In this document: piece after piece, positions 20,110-31,649 of the stretch | Layout of the letters: each line of letters starts with the position of its first letter | Numbering within the stretch: position 1 is the stretch's first letter | Source of the DNA: Rhizophagus sp. LPA8_4_AMF | Lineage: Eukaryota; Glomeromycota; Glomeromycetes; Glomerales; Glomeraceae | Length of the DNA stretch: 35,241 bases | Direction of reading: 5' to 3' | Assembly: GCA_021464525.1 (NCBI GenBank) | Contig: JADRCO010000380.1 | Coordinates: forward strand, 1 to 35,241 | Program-made: the position numbers and the translations under genes | The notes under the pieces: model-generated | The model's database searches: none | Seen by the model: the letters and a program-made list of their open reading frames with translations, nothing else | What the model was told of the DNA's origin: nothing

Positions 20110-21588
20110 TTAGTAACTTTCCACTAGGAATACTTCATAATTTTCTATCATAAAAGTTGCTGGAATATTTATATTAGGATAATAATTTTGTTTGGTATAA
20201 TAAGTCCACCTATTAGAATTAGAATTATTACAATCTAAATCATCTATATTAGAGCTATCATCATTATTATGACAATAAATAACACAATCTGCATTATTAA
20301 AATATTCTAATTTTGCGGTAGAAATATCTTCTCCATCTGAAAAATTAAATAGAAAACCATCTTCAGTATTTTTCCAACCATGACGTTCAATCCATTTAAA
20401 TGGATTATATACTCCAACTAATTGTTTTGTACCTTGAATTTTTGCTATCCAAATAATAGCTCCTTTTTTGTTATAAGTTTTATAAAATGATGCATTGAAT
20501 CCATCTCTATCTGAACGACATAATAATTCAAATTTATAAGGAATATTATTGTTGTTATAAGAAAGACCTTTTCTATCAATCCATGAAGCAAATAAAGGTA
20601 TGTATTTTGATTTAATCAAATTTGAATTAAGTTTTGGCTTTCTTGAAGGTGTTATATTAGGTTTAGGTTTCATATTAGAAATTAAATGAAATTCCAAAAG
20701 ATTATGGATTAAATCTTGAGGTAAAATTTCTTTGTAACAATAAACTTTATAAAAAAAATCTGCGGATTTAATATCATAAAATTTTATTAGAGGAATAAAT
20801 CTGTGTAATAACGTTTTAATCTCTGTAATATCATCCTTGCTCCATTTTGTTGGATTATTTATCATGTTTTGTTGATAAAAACACCATTTTAATAGCCCTT
20901 CCCAAATTTTAATTTCTTCCATATTTAAGTCATCTCGTCTTAATAATATCTCCAATAAAGGGGCTTTTAAATCAATAAATTTAACAGAATTAAATATAAT
21001 TTCAGGTTCTTCACAAATATTTTCAAAATACAAATCGTATAAATCCGTAAATGATTCATATCGATAGACAGTTTTAAGGATACTAATTGGGTTTTCTTTT
21101 AAAAATTCAGTTAGATGCTCAATCAAATATTCTTGAATATAAGAAAACAATTGTTGAATATCAAGTTCATCAACTGCTTTTAAGAGTTTTAATACTTTGG
21201 AATTCTGTATGTTCTTCAATTCAATATTTCCATAATAAATAAATCTAATATCAAAAATAATTATAATTTAATATATTTCACCTAATTCCAAGAAAACATT
21301 TCATATATTGATTGGTTTTAAATATGATACATACCTGAGAATAATACTAAATAAGTGAGGTGAAATATTTGGCTTCCTTAAAATAAATTTTCCATCTTGT
21401 TTCTTAGCCCATTCTTTAGAAAATGCAATACGAAAATATTGAGACTTGGTACACAAAATATTTGAATGAGCATGAATTTCTTTTACATTTGGTTCTTTTC
21501 CAGCATAAATAATAACATCATATTCTATTTCTTCTTCAAAAAGCCTTTTGTAATCACTGGACAATTCTGGCAAGAATTTCAAATCCAT
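20110..21588 (-). CDS. BTB-BACK-TLDc domain protein, copy 3 (intact)
   Basis: Two exons, 21588-21335 and 21244-20110, with a 90 nt phase-2 intron (donor GTATGT, acceptor ATTAG), give 462 aa with no internal stop. BTB spans ~20-125 (YDVIIYAGKEPNVKEIHAHS, then FIYYGNIELKN across the splice), a BACK-like helical region ~130-240 (SFTDLYDLYFENICEEP, IKIWEGLLKWC), and TLDc ~290-460 (LFASWIDRKG, AIIWIAKIQGTKQLVGVYNP, FLFNFSDGEDISTAKL, ENYEVFLVESY). By family knowledge BTB-BACK proteins bind Cullin-3 and present targets for ubiquitination; TLDc would be the target-binding or stress-related part here, which is inference. No signal peptide or membrane segment is seen. A TATA-like box and an upstream block shared with copy 2 precede it. 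Confidence 0.92.
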
Positions 21589-21622
21589 CTTTATTTTTTA
21601 TAAAAAAGCAAAATGGATCTTG

Positions 21623-21634
21623 TACATATTTATA
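21623..21634 (-). promoter_or_regulatory. TATA-like box of BTB copy 3
   Basis: ATATAAATATGTACA on the minus strand begins about 45 bp before the ATG at 21588, at the same place as in copy 2. The surrounding block (about 21589-21750) is alignable with 11238-11400, including GTTAGTCA and the TATTAATTAATCAACAAATTA string further upstream. Confidence 0.5.
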
Positions 21635-21749
21635 TGATTTCTTATTAGTCAAATATCACAGTTAGTCAATTACTGTAATAATTTACAATATATATAATAT
21701 AGAATACTTGGTTCAATATTAATTAATCAACAAATTAATACAACTTACT

Positions 21750-22375
21750 ATAAGAACAAAAGATATCCAAATGACAAAAAGTTTTTGTTTAATTAGTTAA
21801 TAATTATATGATACACCATAAGATTACACTATTGTATATAAATCAAACCTTTTCATAATAGTACAACCAACAATCAACTCAGTTTGTTATTTTCTGATAT
21901 ACAAAAGTTATCATCTGAAGGTGTCATTAAAATATATAATTATTATATAAATAGTTATACAAATATCGTAATTAAAATATATACAAATATTACCATTTAA
22001 ATATCATTTAAATATGCAAAAATTGACATCTGAATACATACAAATGCACGTTGTAAAAACATGTCACAATTGTCACATGTTGTTTCATATGTTAATTAGC
22101 ACAACAAGTGACTTGCTGTTTCATTCTATTTATAGAATTTAAAATTTTTGGACTCTAGTCTAAGCTAGTCTAAACTTTATGACTAAATAATACAAAAAAT
22201 ATTTAAATAAAACAAAACCAAACTATTATATTTTGTAATAAAACTAACCACCATGCTTATTATAGTACAATATTATAAATGATGTATTTTATTTGTTGAA
22301 AAGAACTTTATTTGTAAAATTTATTTTAATTGTATGTTTTTAGACTTTTTATATATACAATTTATTATATTCAAA
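21750..22375. other. AT-rich intergenic DNA
   Basis: Upstream of the conserved promoter block of BTB copy 3 there is only A/T-rich sequence with no supported gene, repeat or RNA. Confidence 0.5.
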
Positions 22376-22379
22376 TTCA

Positions 22380-22745
22380 TTTAAATTAGTAAGGGACTTG
22401 CAACCATTCAGACTCCATTGTCCAAATTGCAAAAATTGACAATTTCGTGTTTTTTTTGGATAATGCTCCATTCCACTAGATAATTTTGGACATAAAATTG
22501 TTACAAAATTGTCTAATTTACAAAAAATCAAATTTTGTGATATTTTGCATTTTTTTGGAAAATGTTACATTACATCAAAAAATACCACATTTGAAATATT
22601 TTTAGAAATGCTCCATTACACTGGATAATATGGCATTACACTTGATAATACTGGATAATGTAGCATTTCACTAAACAATGTAGCATTCAAATCATTGTTC
22701 GGAAATGACCTAGTCATTTGGCCATTCAAAGGATTTGCATAATCC
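22380..22745. repeat. GGATAATG(T)-type repeat patch
   Basis: TGGATAAT occurs at ~22458, 22631, 22655 and related TAGATAATTTTGG, TTGATAATAC and TAAACAATGTAGC variants fill the gaps; GGACTTGCAACCATTCAGAC at 22393 and TTGGACAT (22488) look like parts of a dispersed element. The minus-strand frame at 22349-22531 is a by-product. This block leads into the long hairpin. Confidence 0.45.
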
Positions 22746-22831
22746 TTTGTCATAATCATAAATCATTTGGCATTTGTCATTTGGTTCATTTGCGAAATGA
22801 CAAATGCCAAATGATTTAAAATTATGACAAA
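22746..22831. repeat. Long near-perfect hairpin
   Basis: The arms 22759-22782 and 22795-22818 are perfect reverse complements (24 bp) around a 12 nt loop (GGTTCATTTGCG). Outside a 2 nt internal mismatch, 22746-22756 pairs perfectly with 22821-22831 (11 bp). The whole 86 nt can fold into one stem of about 35 paired positions. The arms themselves are made of CATTTGG/CATTTGTC words, so they could have arisen from a repeat inverted on itself. It could be a foldback element or a double-stranded small-RNA source. Confidence 0.85.
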
Positions 22832-22869
22832 TGTCACCAATCATTTGTCATTTGGTCATTTGCCATTAT

Positions 22870-24760
22870 AATACTGAAAGATCAAAATAACATTTTATAA
22901 AATTTTTTTTCACTCTTTAAGTATGTAAATTCTTGTTATCAATGCATGTTAATCGCTTTTATTGTCATATTCCCTTTCGCTTCATATTTCATCACTTTTT
23001 ATACCTATATAATTTTTTAAATTTTGAAAAAGGTAGAAATCCTATATCATTAACTTTATTCGTGTATATCAAATACACTTTAGAATCAGCTTCGCGACCT
23101 AAGAAAATAAGGTTATATAAACTTTTACCACTATTTATTCTTGCAAATTATTTTTATTTATCATTAAAAAATAGACTTATTTTAAGATCTTTTTCAAAAG
23201 AAGGAAATCTATAATGAATTGATATAATTGCAGTTGACTGATTATTAAATTTATTAATTTATTACTTAATTCTCTTTTGTCTTCATTCTTGTCCTTTTCA
23301 TTGTTTTATAAAATTATTAACTTTTCTCATTAAAACTTTTGTAAGCCAATAATTTTTAAATCTTGTTCTTATTATTAAAATAAATTGATGCAATTATTAT
23401 TAGATGTGTCTGGATTATATTTAGCTTTAACAAAAAGCCTGAGTAGGGTAATAAAGGTACTCAGACATATTAACTCTTATTCAAAAGAGAAACTTTACTT
23501 TGTACGAAATAATTTGTTTGTTAGGACTCCAAGGTACATTTAAACTTATTGGAAAAAATTCTTTTAATTATATTGTCTCTATTCACAAAAAAAAATAAAA
23601 GAATATAACAGCACATTATAATAATTGTTTACCACCTCCAATTATTGATAATATATGTAAAATAGATTTTGCAATAGCAAATACAATTATTGGTGTTATT
23701 TTTCATTGCTTAAAAACAAAGCCTGATCCAATTTTTTTTATGAAATGAAAAAAATCGTTTAAATAACTATAAAGATCGTTTTTCCGCCTCTAAAAGAATA
23801 ATAAAAAGTTTGTCTATTATTAAAAATGTAACAACATAATCATTGTCCCGTTTATAATGAAAAACAAATAAAAATAAAAAATAGATTATCTTAAATGATT
23901 AGCTCATATGATCCTATTGCAATTAAAGTACATGAAATATTTAGGACAATAAGCCTTTTATTACTTTATTCTAGTATTGTCGAATAAGGAAGTTAAATAA
24001 ATTATTATTAATTTATTTTAATACTTTCAAAGTGCGAAACTCCTCTAATATTCATAAAAAATGATAATTTATTTTAACTTTTCAATTTTCATTTTTATTT
24101 TTTATGTTACATTTAAGCTTAATTGCGCCGTACGTGATTTTTATCAAGTGTTAAATACGAATGAACGAATATAATCATAATAAGCTTAGTTGTTAAAGTA
24201 ATATTCAATTCTCCATGTGTTATTTATTTTAGTTTTTAAAAATAAAGGTTGCTTAATAATACAACATATCTTTTTGGAAATATAATTGATGTCATAAATA
24301 ATTATAATCCAAGAATCTTGTGAACTCCACTCACTTGAATCATGGAAATTTATTATTAATGTTGAAAAAAAATAAATTATTAGCACAAATACCGGATACT
24401 TTTGTACGGAAATTACATGAGTTACATAGCACAGTTTTATTTTTGCAAAAGATTGAACCTTTCATTATTGCATAATTTATAAGAAGGAATGATCGGCTTT
24501 GCGAAATGTTGGCTAAAAAATTAGATCATCTCAAATTTGGTTGACTCAAAAATTTTGCTGTATAAAAAAGGATAGATTTACGACGTTCTTTGAAAAAGTT
24601 GTCACATGCGAGGCGCATAAATTTATTATGTCGTTAAAAATAATTTTTTTTCAAAATTTTTTAACTTTTTAGCATTAGTATCTTTTCAAAATATTTATTT
24701 TAAGGATCATTTTAAATACATAAAACAGAATTTTATAAACTCAACAAGAAATGAAAAATT
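22870..24760. other. AT-rich DNA, one dispersed repeat, no supported gene
   Basis: The plus frame 22933-23214 (RNPISLTLFVYIKYTLES, then SRPKKIRLYKLLPLFI) is open for 93 codons but shows no family or splice partner. A coding-like patch at ~23625-23720 (HYNNCLPPPIIDNICKIDF) is interrupted soon after. The 23-mer at 24115-24137 is a dispersed repeat described separately. The remainder shows nothing. Confidence 0.4.
24115..24137 (+). repeat. Dispersed 23-mer repeat, copy 1
   Basis: AAGCTTAATTGCGCCGTACG plus TGA matches 34535-34557 with one C/T difference. It is followed by ATCAAGTGTTA, the reverse complement of TAACACTTGAT that follows the second copy. The CpG-bearing core stands out in this AT-rich DNA. 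Confidence 0.7.
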
Positions 24761-24763
24761 CGT

Positions 24764-25003
24764 GACTTCATTCAGGAAGTGTAATTGAAAATAAAAGATC
24801 ATCATGATATAGTATTGGAATGGATTCCGTATAATCAATTTGTTGAAATTTAAAGAAATAAATAAAATAGGTTTATGACAGCATATACAACAATATGGAA
24901 GAATGGCCCATTACATAAGGGAATTGGTGGAATAAAAAATATACAAGAAAGTAGAAACCCAAATAAAGAAGTTATTTTGAATTGCGTATATTCAAATTCC
25001 TAA
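24764..25003 (+). pseudogene. Protein-kinase N-lobe fragment, unit 1 (decayed)
   Basis: One frame reads DFIQEV, stop, LKIKDHHDIVLEWIPYNQF, VEI, stop, RNK, stop, NRFMTAYTTIWKNGPLHKG, then NIQESRNPNKEVILN. The I-Q-E-(M)-Q-L-K-I, EWIPYxQF and AIWKDGPLH blocks are the lead-in and first strands of the expanded Rhizophagus kinase family. Three in-frame stops and a degraded glycine loop show it is non-functional. It is the first and most decayed of three units about 445 bp apart. Confidence 0.55.
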
Positions 25004-25095
25004 TAAGAGTTCTATATTATGAATTTATGAATAACTGATTTCTTTGTTTATAATATATTAATCACTTTAATTCATATTTTAACTAGAATTAATAT

Positions 25096-25456
25096 GACCT
25101 TCTTAAACTATATGAAATATCTCAAAATCCAGATATAAATTATTATATTTAGTTCAAAATCATTTTATAAGCCTTATAAATTGTATGAATAGTAATGAAC
25201 AAATTGATGATTTTATTCAAGAAATGCAATTGAAAATTAAAAATCATGATGATATTGTATTTGAATGGATACCATGTGATCAGTTTAAGAAAATTGTAGG
25301 AACAAGTAAAAATAGGTCTATGGCAGTATATCCAGCCATATGGAGAGATGGCTCATTGCACAAAAGTATGAGTGGTACAAACATTATACAAGAAAATCAA
25401 TCCTTTACTATGCTTACATAATTCACAGAATCCAGTTGAATCCTTAATAAATAAGG
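25096..25456 (+). pseudogene. Protein-kinase N-lobe fragment, unit 2
   Basis: LLKLYEISQNPDINYYI (a hinge-like segment) precedes a frame change into LVQNHFISLINCMNSNEQ and the open frame to 25421 (DDFIQEMQLKIKNHDDIVFE, WIPCDQFKKIVGTSKN, MAVYPAIWRDGSLHKSM). A one-base shift after TMLT is followed by LHNSQNPVESLINK in the next frame and then a donor at 25456. In intact relatives this region runs from the lead-in through the glycine loop to the VAxK strand; here GTSKNRSM replaces the glycines and no VAxK lysine is seen, so it cannot be an active kinase. Confidence 0.55.
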
Positions 25457-25825
25457 TAATAAGATTTATACATGTATTTTAACATTTCTTTATTATATCT
25501 TATTTATTTATATCTTTAATAATTTTTTAGGTTTCAAATATATTGTGAGTTTCTTAAATTATGTGGAATATCTCAGAATCCAGAAACAAACGATTATATT
25601 CTAGCTTAAGATAATGCTTATCTGGACAAATGAAAATGAAGAAATTGATAGTATCATTCAAGAAATGCAATTGAAATCTAAAAACCACTATGATAATGCA
25701 GTATTTGAATGGGATCCATACATTCAGTCCGATGAAATTAAAGAAACAGGTAAAAATAGTTCTATGATAGTCAAATATAAAGTTGATAATTTAACGATTC
25801 CATTCTTTTCTTTAGGTTAAAACGA
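25456..25825 (+). pseudogene. Protein-kinase N-lobe fragment, unit 3, with flanking intron
   Basis: A probable intron is 25456-25530 (GTAATA...TTTTTTAG, 75 nt). It is followed by FLKLCGISQNPETNDYILA and a stop, then the open frame 25614-25820 with EEIDSIIQEMQLKSKNHYDN, AVFEWDPYIQSDEIKETGKN and a divergent end. The arrangement hinge segment, lead-in, glycine-loop region repeats that of units 1 and 2, so the three arose by tandem duplication of about 445 bp. No C-lobe (HRD, DFG) is found in the window. Confidence 0.5.
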
Positions 25826-26250
25826 ACAGCTACTTTCTCTATCCCTTTTCATTAATGATAGGATTTTTTTCATTGAGAGAGGGTCAACGAAGTACAGTAC
25901 AGTAGTTGTAAAGCAACAGTTGGTTAGTTTATAGCATAGCACAAAACCAATGCAGAAAAAAAAATAGTTACAGTAATCATAATAAATGTCACACATAATT
26001 AGTTTATGTATGTATTGAATATTTGATACACAATTGTTGCATTGAGATCAGTTAAAATTGGAAATTTCAGTTCAAATAAAAGTCATTAATTTCATGGCAA
26101 TTTATTTATTATATATACCTTAAAAGCTATAATGACTTAATCATTCATCTAGCCGGGTTTATAATTGTTTAACTCTATTGAAATAAATAAGTACAACAGA
26201 TAAAAAAGAATTACAGAATTTGCAAAATAAGTTAAACTAAAATTTTACAA
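25826..26250. other. Intergenic between kinase fragments and channel gene
   Basis: No coding or structured sequence is supported. The two flanking genes converge here, so it should hold their 3' ends. Confidence 0.5.
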
Positions 26251-26253
26251 AAA

Positions 26254-29200
26254 TTATTTCTCCAATTTCTCTAACCTATGATATAATTTTTCAATCTTAG
26301 CTTTAAATCAATTTTCATATCTTCAATTTCATTAATTTCATCAATTAAAAAATTTTTACTTTTAAACCCTTCAATCAAATACTCAATATTATCATTCATG
26401 TCATTACCTATATTCTTAAAATTGTTAATTCTCATTTTAATATTATCATCGTCATATTTCAAAATTGAAAATTTATCATAATCTTTTTCTTTATATACAT
26501 GTTGTACTAATGCGGATTTTTCTTCAAAATCATCATAAATAGCACCCTTATTATCATCTTTTCTTGCATTATACCAATCTTAGGTTGACCAAGATAATAA
26601 ATATATTTTGGTTCAAGTTCAGGTTTCGAAAAATGAATATGGTATAATGCTTCATAATCCGCTATAAAATTTGCTCGATGTTTTAATAAAATCTGTCTAC
26701 TTTTAGCTGTTACATGTTCATATACTCCACTAAAAAGATAAGCAATTAAATAAAAAATAATATTAAGCAAATAAGCGAAATTGAAAAAATAAACTTACCT
26801 CATAAAAGCAATCAACATATTTTGTAAAACCAACACAAGAAATACGCTAGCAATAAAAGTATACACTTCAACAGCCCAAAAATCAAACTCATCCCTTTGA
26901 ACCCAATTACCACTAGTCCAAAAATATGTAGCCATTATTGCTTTTGAAAAAGATGTAAATGGATTATCACTAGACATAGGATCATAATCAGACTTAAGTT
27001 TAATATTAAGTATCTCATTTGTTAAAGAATCTGTAGCAGTTCCACTGTATGTAGAACCTTTGGTCTCAATATTTACAGGATTTCTAAGCAACACAAACCT
27101 ACATAAACAATATATATATATATATATAAATTAACTATATAAAAATTTAAAAAAGAAAGAAATGAATTATTTTCCATACATTGCATGTGCAAATGCTAAT
27201 ATCACAATCGACATAAACAGAAAGAATGGAATTATGGTTTTAAAAATAATTGTGACATGATAAATATAAATACCAATATCTGTTAAGCAAAAAAGAATAA
27301 GTTTAGTAATATAGTAATGTTATCAAATAAAACATTTATTATACTTTTAAATTTTATATTTTTACATGGTATTAGGCGGAGGTAGAAAATCTAAATTTTT
27401 AAAATTGTTAAAATTGGTTAATCCAGTTTTATATGAGAGTTTAAATAACAACTGAAATTACAAAACATGATTACCAATTCAATCCAAACAAAGAAAATTG
27501 AGAACGATATCCACACAATTAACCCAGTATTAATTTCTTTAACACTTCCAAAACCATCAGAAAATTGAAAATTATTAAGAATTATTGTCATTATTGTTAC
27601 AGCAAGTATAATGGAAATTATAATAAACATATTAAAATAATAATTTTTAATTCCACGATAACGAAACTGTATCACTTCAGTAATAAGTCGATAAATTGCC
27701 AAATAATAGAAAACAATAATTAATATAATTAAAACATTTTGATTAATAATAGTGCTATGATCTAAATATGCCCAGCTAATTAACCCAAAGCAAGTGGCAA
27801 AAACAAGAAATCGAATGAAAAAAGAAAAAAATAAATTTCTTGCTTTTTGCCATTGAAAATTGATAACCGCTTCAATTGCTGGATTGTTGTAAATATCATC
27901 ATTCTCACACAATGTTGTCCTAGAAAAAGGGCTTAACTTAATCTTCTCATTTCGATCAATTTTGTACCATCGTGGTATAAATAATAACAAAAAAATATTT
28001 TTCATTATTTTAAAAAAGCTATTCTCTTCTTTTTCCTCTTCAATATAGTTTATGGTAAAATTAAGTAGGGGTACTATTCGTAAAGCTAATGGAGGTTTTA
28101 CGAGCTCAAATTTTTTATTTTTGAAAGATTTATTTTTCTCAGTTTTCAGTTTAGTTACTCCGAATGCTCTAAATTCGTTGTTACAATTTGTTAAGAATTC
28201 CATCGGAATTGCAATAGAATCTTGAGTTTGACCCGCAAAACATTCTTTAAGCAACAACTTTCTGACATAATCGTCTATGTTACATGTATAAAAATTTAAT
28301 AATCTCACAAACTATTTTTAAGTGAAAATAAAATTAGAATTTAAAAACAAACCATATTTAAATTTATATAATAAAGGGATTGCCTTGGAGACAGTACACA
28401 TCCAACCTGCGTAATTCATCGCATTTCTAGAATAATATAGGCAACGATAATCATATCTTTAAGTTCACGGCCTATAGTATAAAATTAAATTCTTCAATGA
28501 GGTAAATTATACCAAGTCATAATAAGTTTAGAGGTTTTACCTTTGCAATGATAAATTGCTAATTCCATATTATTTGTTGGCTTAATTTTTTCATTATCCT
28601 CTACTATATCATCATCTTTTCTTTCGTAAAAGTCAAGATCATCATCTTTTAAAAACACTTCTCCTGGCCATAAGATATCTCTTGGTATATGTCTAGTCAC
28701 AAAATCCTTTTGTTTTTTCTCATTTTCTTTACAATCATTTTTATTTTCAACAGTTTCTTCTTCACCTCCAAATAATATAAATTTTATCAAATGATCGCAA
28801 TCACCAAGAATTAAACTTTTTATGACATTATGTCGGACATCCACCAATTTAAAATTTTCCGGTTCAAGTTTGGCAAATCTCCAGGCTATGTGTTTGATGT
28901 AGCTAATCATCTCTTTGTACTATTGATTAAAAAGGAATATTAATATCTTAAAATAATGAATGCAATTAAAATTTTAAATAACTTACTTCATGTACTCTAA
29001 TATAATTATCTACAAGATATTTACTTTTATAACGCTTATTAAGATGTTCTAATGCTTTACAGGCGTGTCTTACTGCATGGAATTTTTCAATAATATCTTC
29101 TCGTTTGATTATTTTCTCTCTTACTTTGTAACCTTTCTTATTTGCGATCTCTGCCTTTTTTACATTATCTTCTTCTACATTCTCTTCATTGCTTCTTATA

Positions 29201-31599
29201 TACCAATAAACTTTTAAATAAAAATCACTTAATTTGCCATGCAATCCATCATTAGGTCCATAATCAAATTCACTAATCCGTAATCTTGTTTCTTCACTTT
29301 CTTGATTTACCGGAATGTGATTTGTCCATATATACTCAAGAAATGGTTCTCCCTTGTTAGGAAGATGCTCTTTGTTTTTACTATCATCTCGGATTTGATG
29401 CCAAATTTGAATAGTGGACCTGCCAACTATAAGTTGTAAAGTTTCTACTTCTGCTCCTTTTTGTTTATGATAAAGACAGTAAGAAATTCTTTTATAATCG
29501 TCTAACACCCATGGTTCTTTATCAGTAATTATTGGTTTAAAATCTTCTATTCTTTCATCGTATTTTATAATATGATTCTTGTCCAGCTTTCCATTTTCTT
29601 TTTTGGCTTCATTTTCTTTTAATTTTATATTTGGTCTTATAGTTTTTTCCTCATTCCGTTTTAATTCCTTTTCAATTCTTTTAAGGATTGATGAAACTTT
29701 CCCATCATCATCAATTTGTAAAATATTTCCTGAAGTTCTCGCTAAACGAGTGCTAAGATTCTCTATAATCTTCATTGGAAAATTGTTTAACTTCGTTGAT
29801 TCAACTTTACCAGTATTATATAAATCCCATATTATAAATCTTAGTCCTTCTTCACCTGCTTCTGGACATTTGCCTAATATAAGTAATTTTTCATCATCAC
29901 TAATAAATTCTAACAGATATATTTGTTCTATGTCATCAAATTTTTTTGATGCAATTTGTAAACCACTTTCCATAAAATACAACCTAATAAATGTGAAACG
30001 TATAGTAAGAAATAAATAACGTGAAATTAAATTAAAACGCCATTCAATAATAATAAAGATGAGCTAATAATGATTTATTACATAATAACTTACTTGACGC
30101 TTTTAATTCCTTGAGTAAAACACAGTTGTAGCTTACTAACCGAAAAAGTATCGTAATTGTATTTTTTTGCGAAGCTATCCTTATTTTCGATTTTTTTTGC
30201 AGTAGGTTCCAACTCCATTTTTGCCAGATCATAAACTTGAAAATTAAACTGTATTAAATAATGTATCTAATAACTTTAGAGAGAAATATTTTAAACCTTA
30301 CCTTCAAGTGATTGGATATCATTTTTGTAATTTGCAACCAAAAAATATCTATTGTAAATACACGATAAAAGCCGTTTCATACAATCATAACCTGTATCCA
30401 TAAACCAATTATCTAATTCACGTCTAATACTTGGTGGATGTTCAAATTTTTCATTCAATTTTAAAAAATCAAAATTATCATTAGATTCGAAATTGTGTAT
30501 CCCATGAAAATTCAATATTATAAATCTACGTTTAATATCGCAAAATTTATCTTCATTATCTTCATCTGAAACTTCTATAAAACTACATATTCCTGAAATT
30601 TTTTCAGTATTATAACGAGTTATATTACTAAGAAAATAATCTCCACTTTCATTCCCTTTCATTTTTTTTAGTTCAAGACGATAGATAGTGACTCCCTTTT
30701 TTATTTCAACGTTTTGTGAGTTGGATGGTTCACTCTCTTCATGTTCTGATATTCCAACTTTAAAATCATTAACTTCGTTAAGCTTACTATTTTCACATTC
30801 ATTAGGCGGGTGAAAATTAAATTTACTGAAATATCCATAATCAGGGTTTTTAACATTGCCTCTAATATTATTCATATCCTCTATAACGTTTATGCGAGAT
30901 ATGGCGATAAGAATAAAAGCTTCGTTATCATCCTTTTTATGCAAGTTAGATATATCAAATGACCATCTAAATTCATCAGATTTATCATTCATTTTATCCT
31001 CGTCACTATTAGGATCGTCATCGTCGGCGGCACTCAAAAATTCATTATCATTGATAATATTGAGTTTATATTCTTGAAATTCTCTAAATAAACGGGGTTC
31101 ATAATCTGTTTTGTAAAACTTAGCAATATTAAAGTATTTATCTATTTTAAAATAAGCGATTGTTTTATCAATTTCAACGAACTCGTCGGATTTATTCTTA
31201 CTGCTGGAATACGCCTCATATTTAGGCTGACGATAATCAGTGTTTTCCAATATTTTAATCCGAAGGTTTGCTTTTTTTTTGTTTTTAAAAAAAATTCATC
31301 AATATGTGTTTAAAGGACGTGAATTATCTTTAAAGGAAATTTATTTTTTTACCTGTATCGAATGTAATGGCAAATTTCCCATCTTGACTAATTGCAATTC
31401 GATAATCTTCCTTCTTAGTTGTATCATTATCATCATCCCCATAATTTACTTTTTCACTCAAATTTCTATTATTACTAGATATATTTGCAATCTTTATCGT
31501 CCTAATTGCATTTTTAAAAATTTTATCATCATTATTTTTATGTTCGTTTTGATGTGCTTGAACTTGTATTTCATCAACTTTGATTTCATGCTCATCCAT
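26254..31599 (-). pseudogene. Ion-transport (six-TM channel) protein with WD-like N-terminus, frame broken
   Basis: Ten exons join in phase: 31599-31353, 31270-30302, 30235-30094, 29983-28987, 28919-28541, 28471-28353, 28274-~27453, 27279-27180, 27098-26799, 26729-26254, about 1,515 codons. The start is MDEHEIKVDEIQ. The N-terminal ~950 residues are hydrophilic with a WD-like opening (ISQDGKFAITFDT across splice 1). Then come six hydrophobic segments: FFIRFLVFATCFGLISWAY, VLIILIIVFYYLAIYRLI, MFIIISIILAVTIMTIIL, GLIVWISFSIFFVWIELV, IFKTIIPFFLFMSIVILAF, and the last ending VLVLQNMLIAFM. A pore loop (TYFWTSGNWVQRDEF) lies between the fifth and sixth. The tail is coiled-coil-like. It resembles TRP-like fungal cation channels. 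Three frame losses are seen: exon 6 (~28435), exon 10 (~26581) and the last codons (~26281, LEKLEK in another frame). The end of exon 7 is uncertain (27453 or 27462). Confidence 0.75.
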
Positions 31600-31649
31600 T
31601 ATCTGTTTTTTTTTTTGAGAATTCAAGAAAGAAAAGGGAGACAAATCTG

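Noticed and set aside
28494..28540. Coding continuation KTSKLIMTWYNLPH after YHCKG in the channel gene
   Set aside because: A GTAAAA donor at 28540 and a TATAG acceptor at 28472 make it intron; splicing gives YHCKGRELKDMIIVAY in phase.
29579..31077. Plus-strand open frames opposite the channel gene
   Set aside because: They are shadows of long minus-strand exons whose splice phases and hydrophobic segments are coherent.
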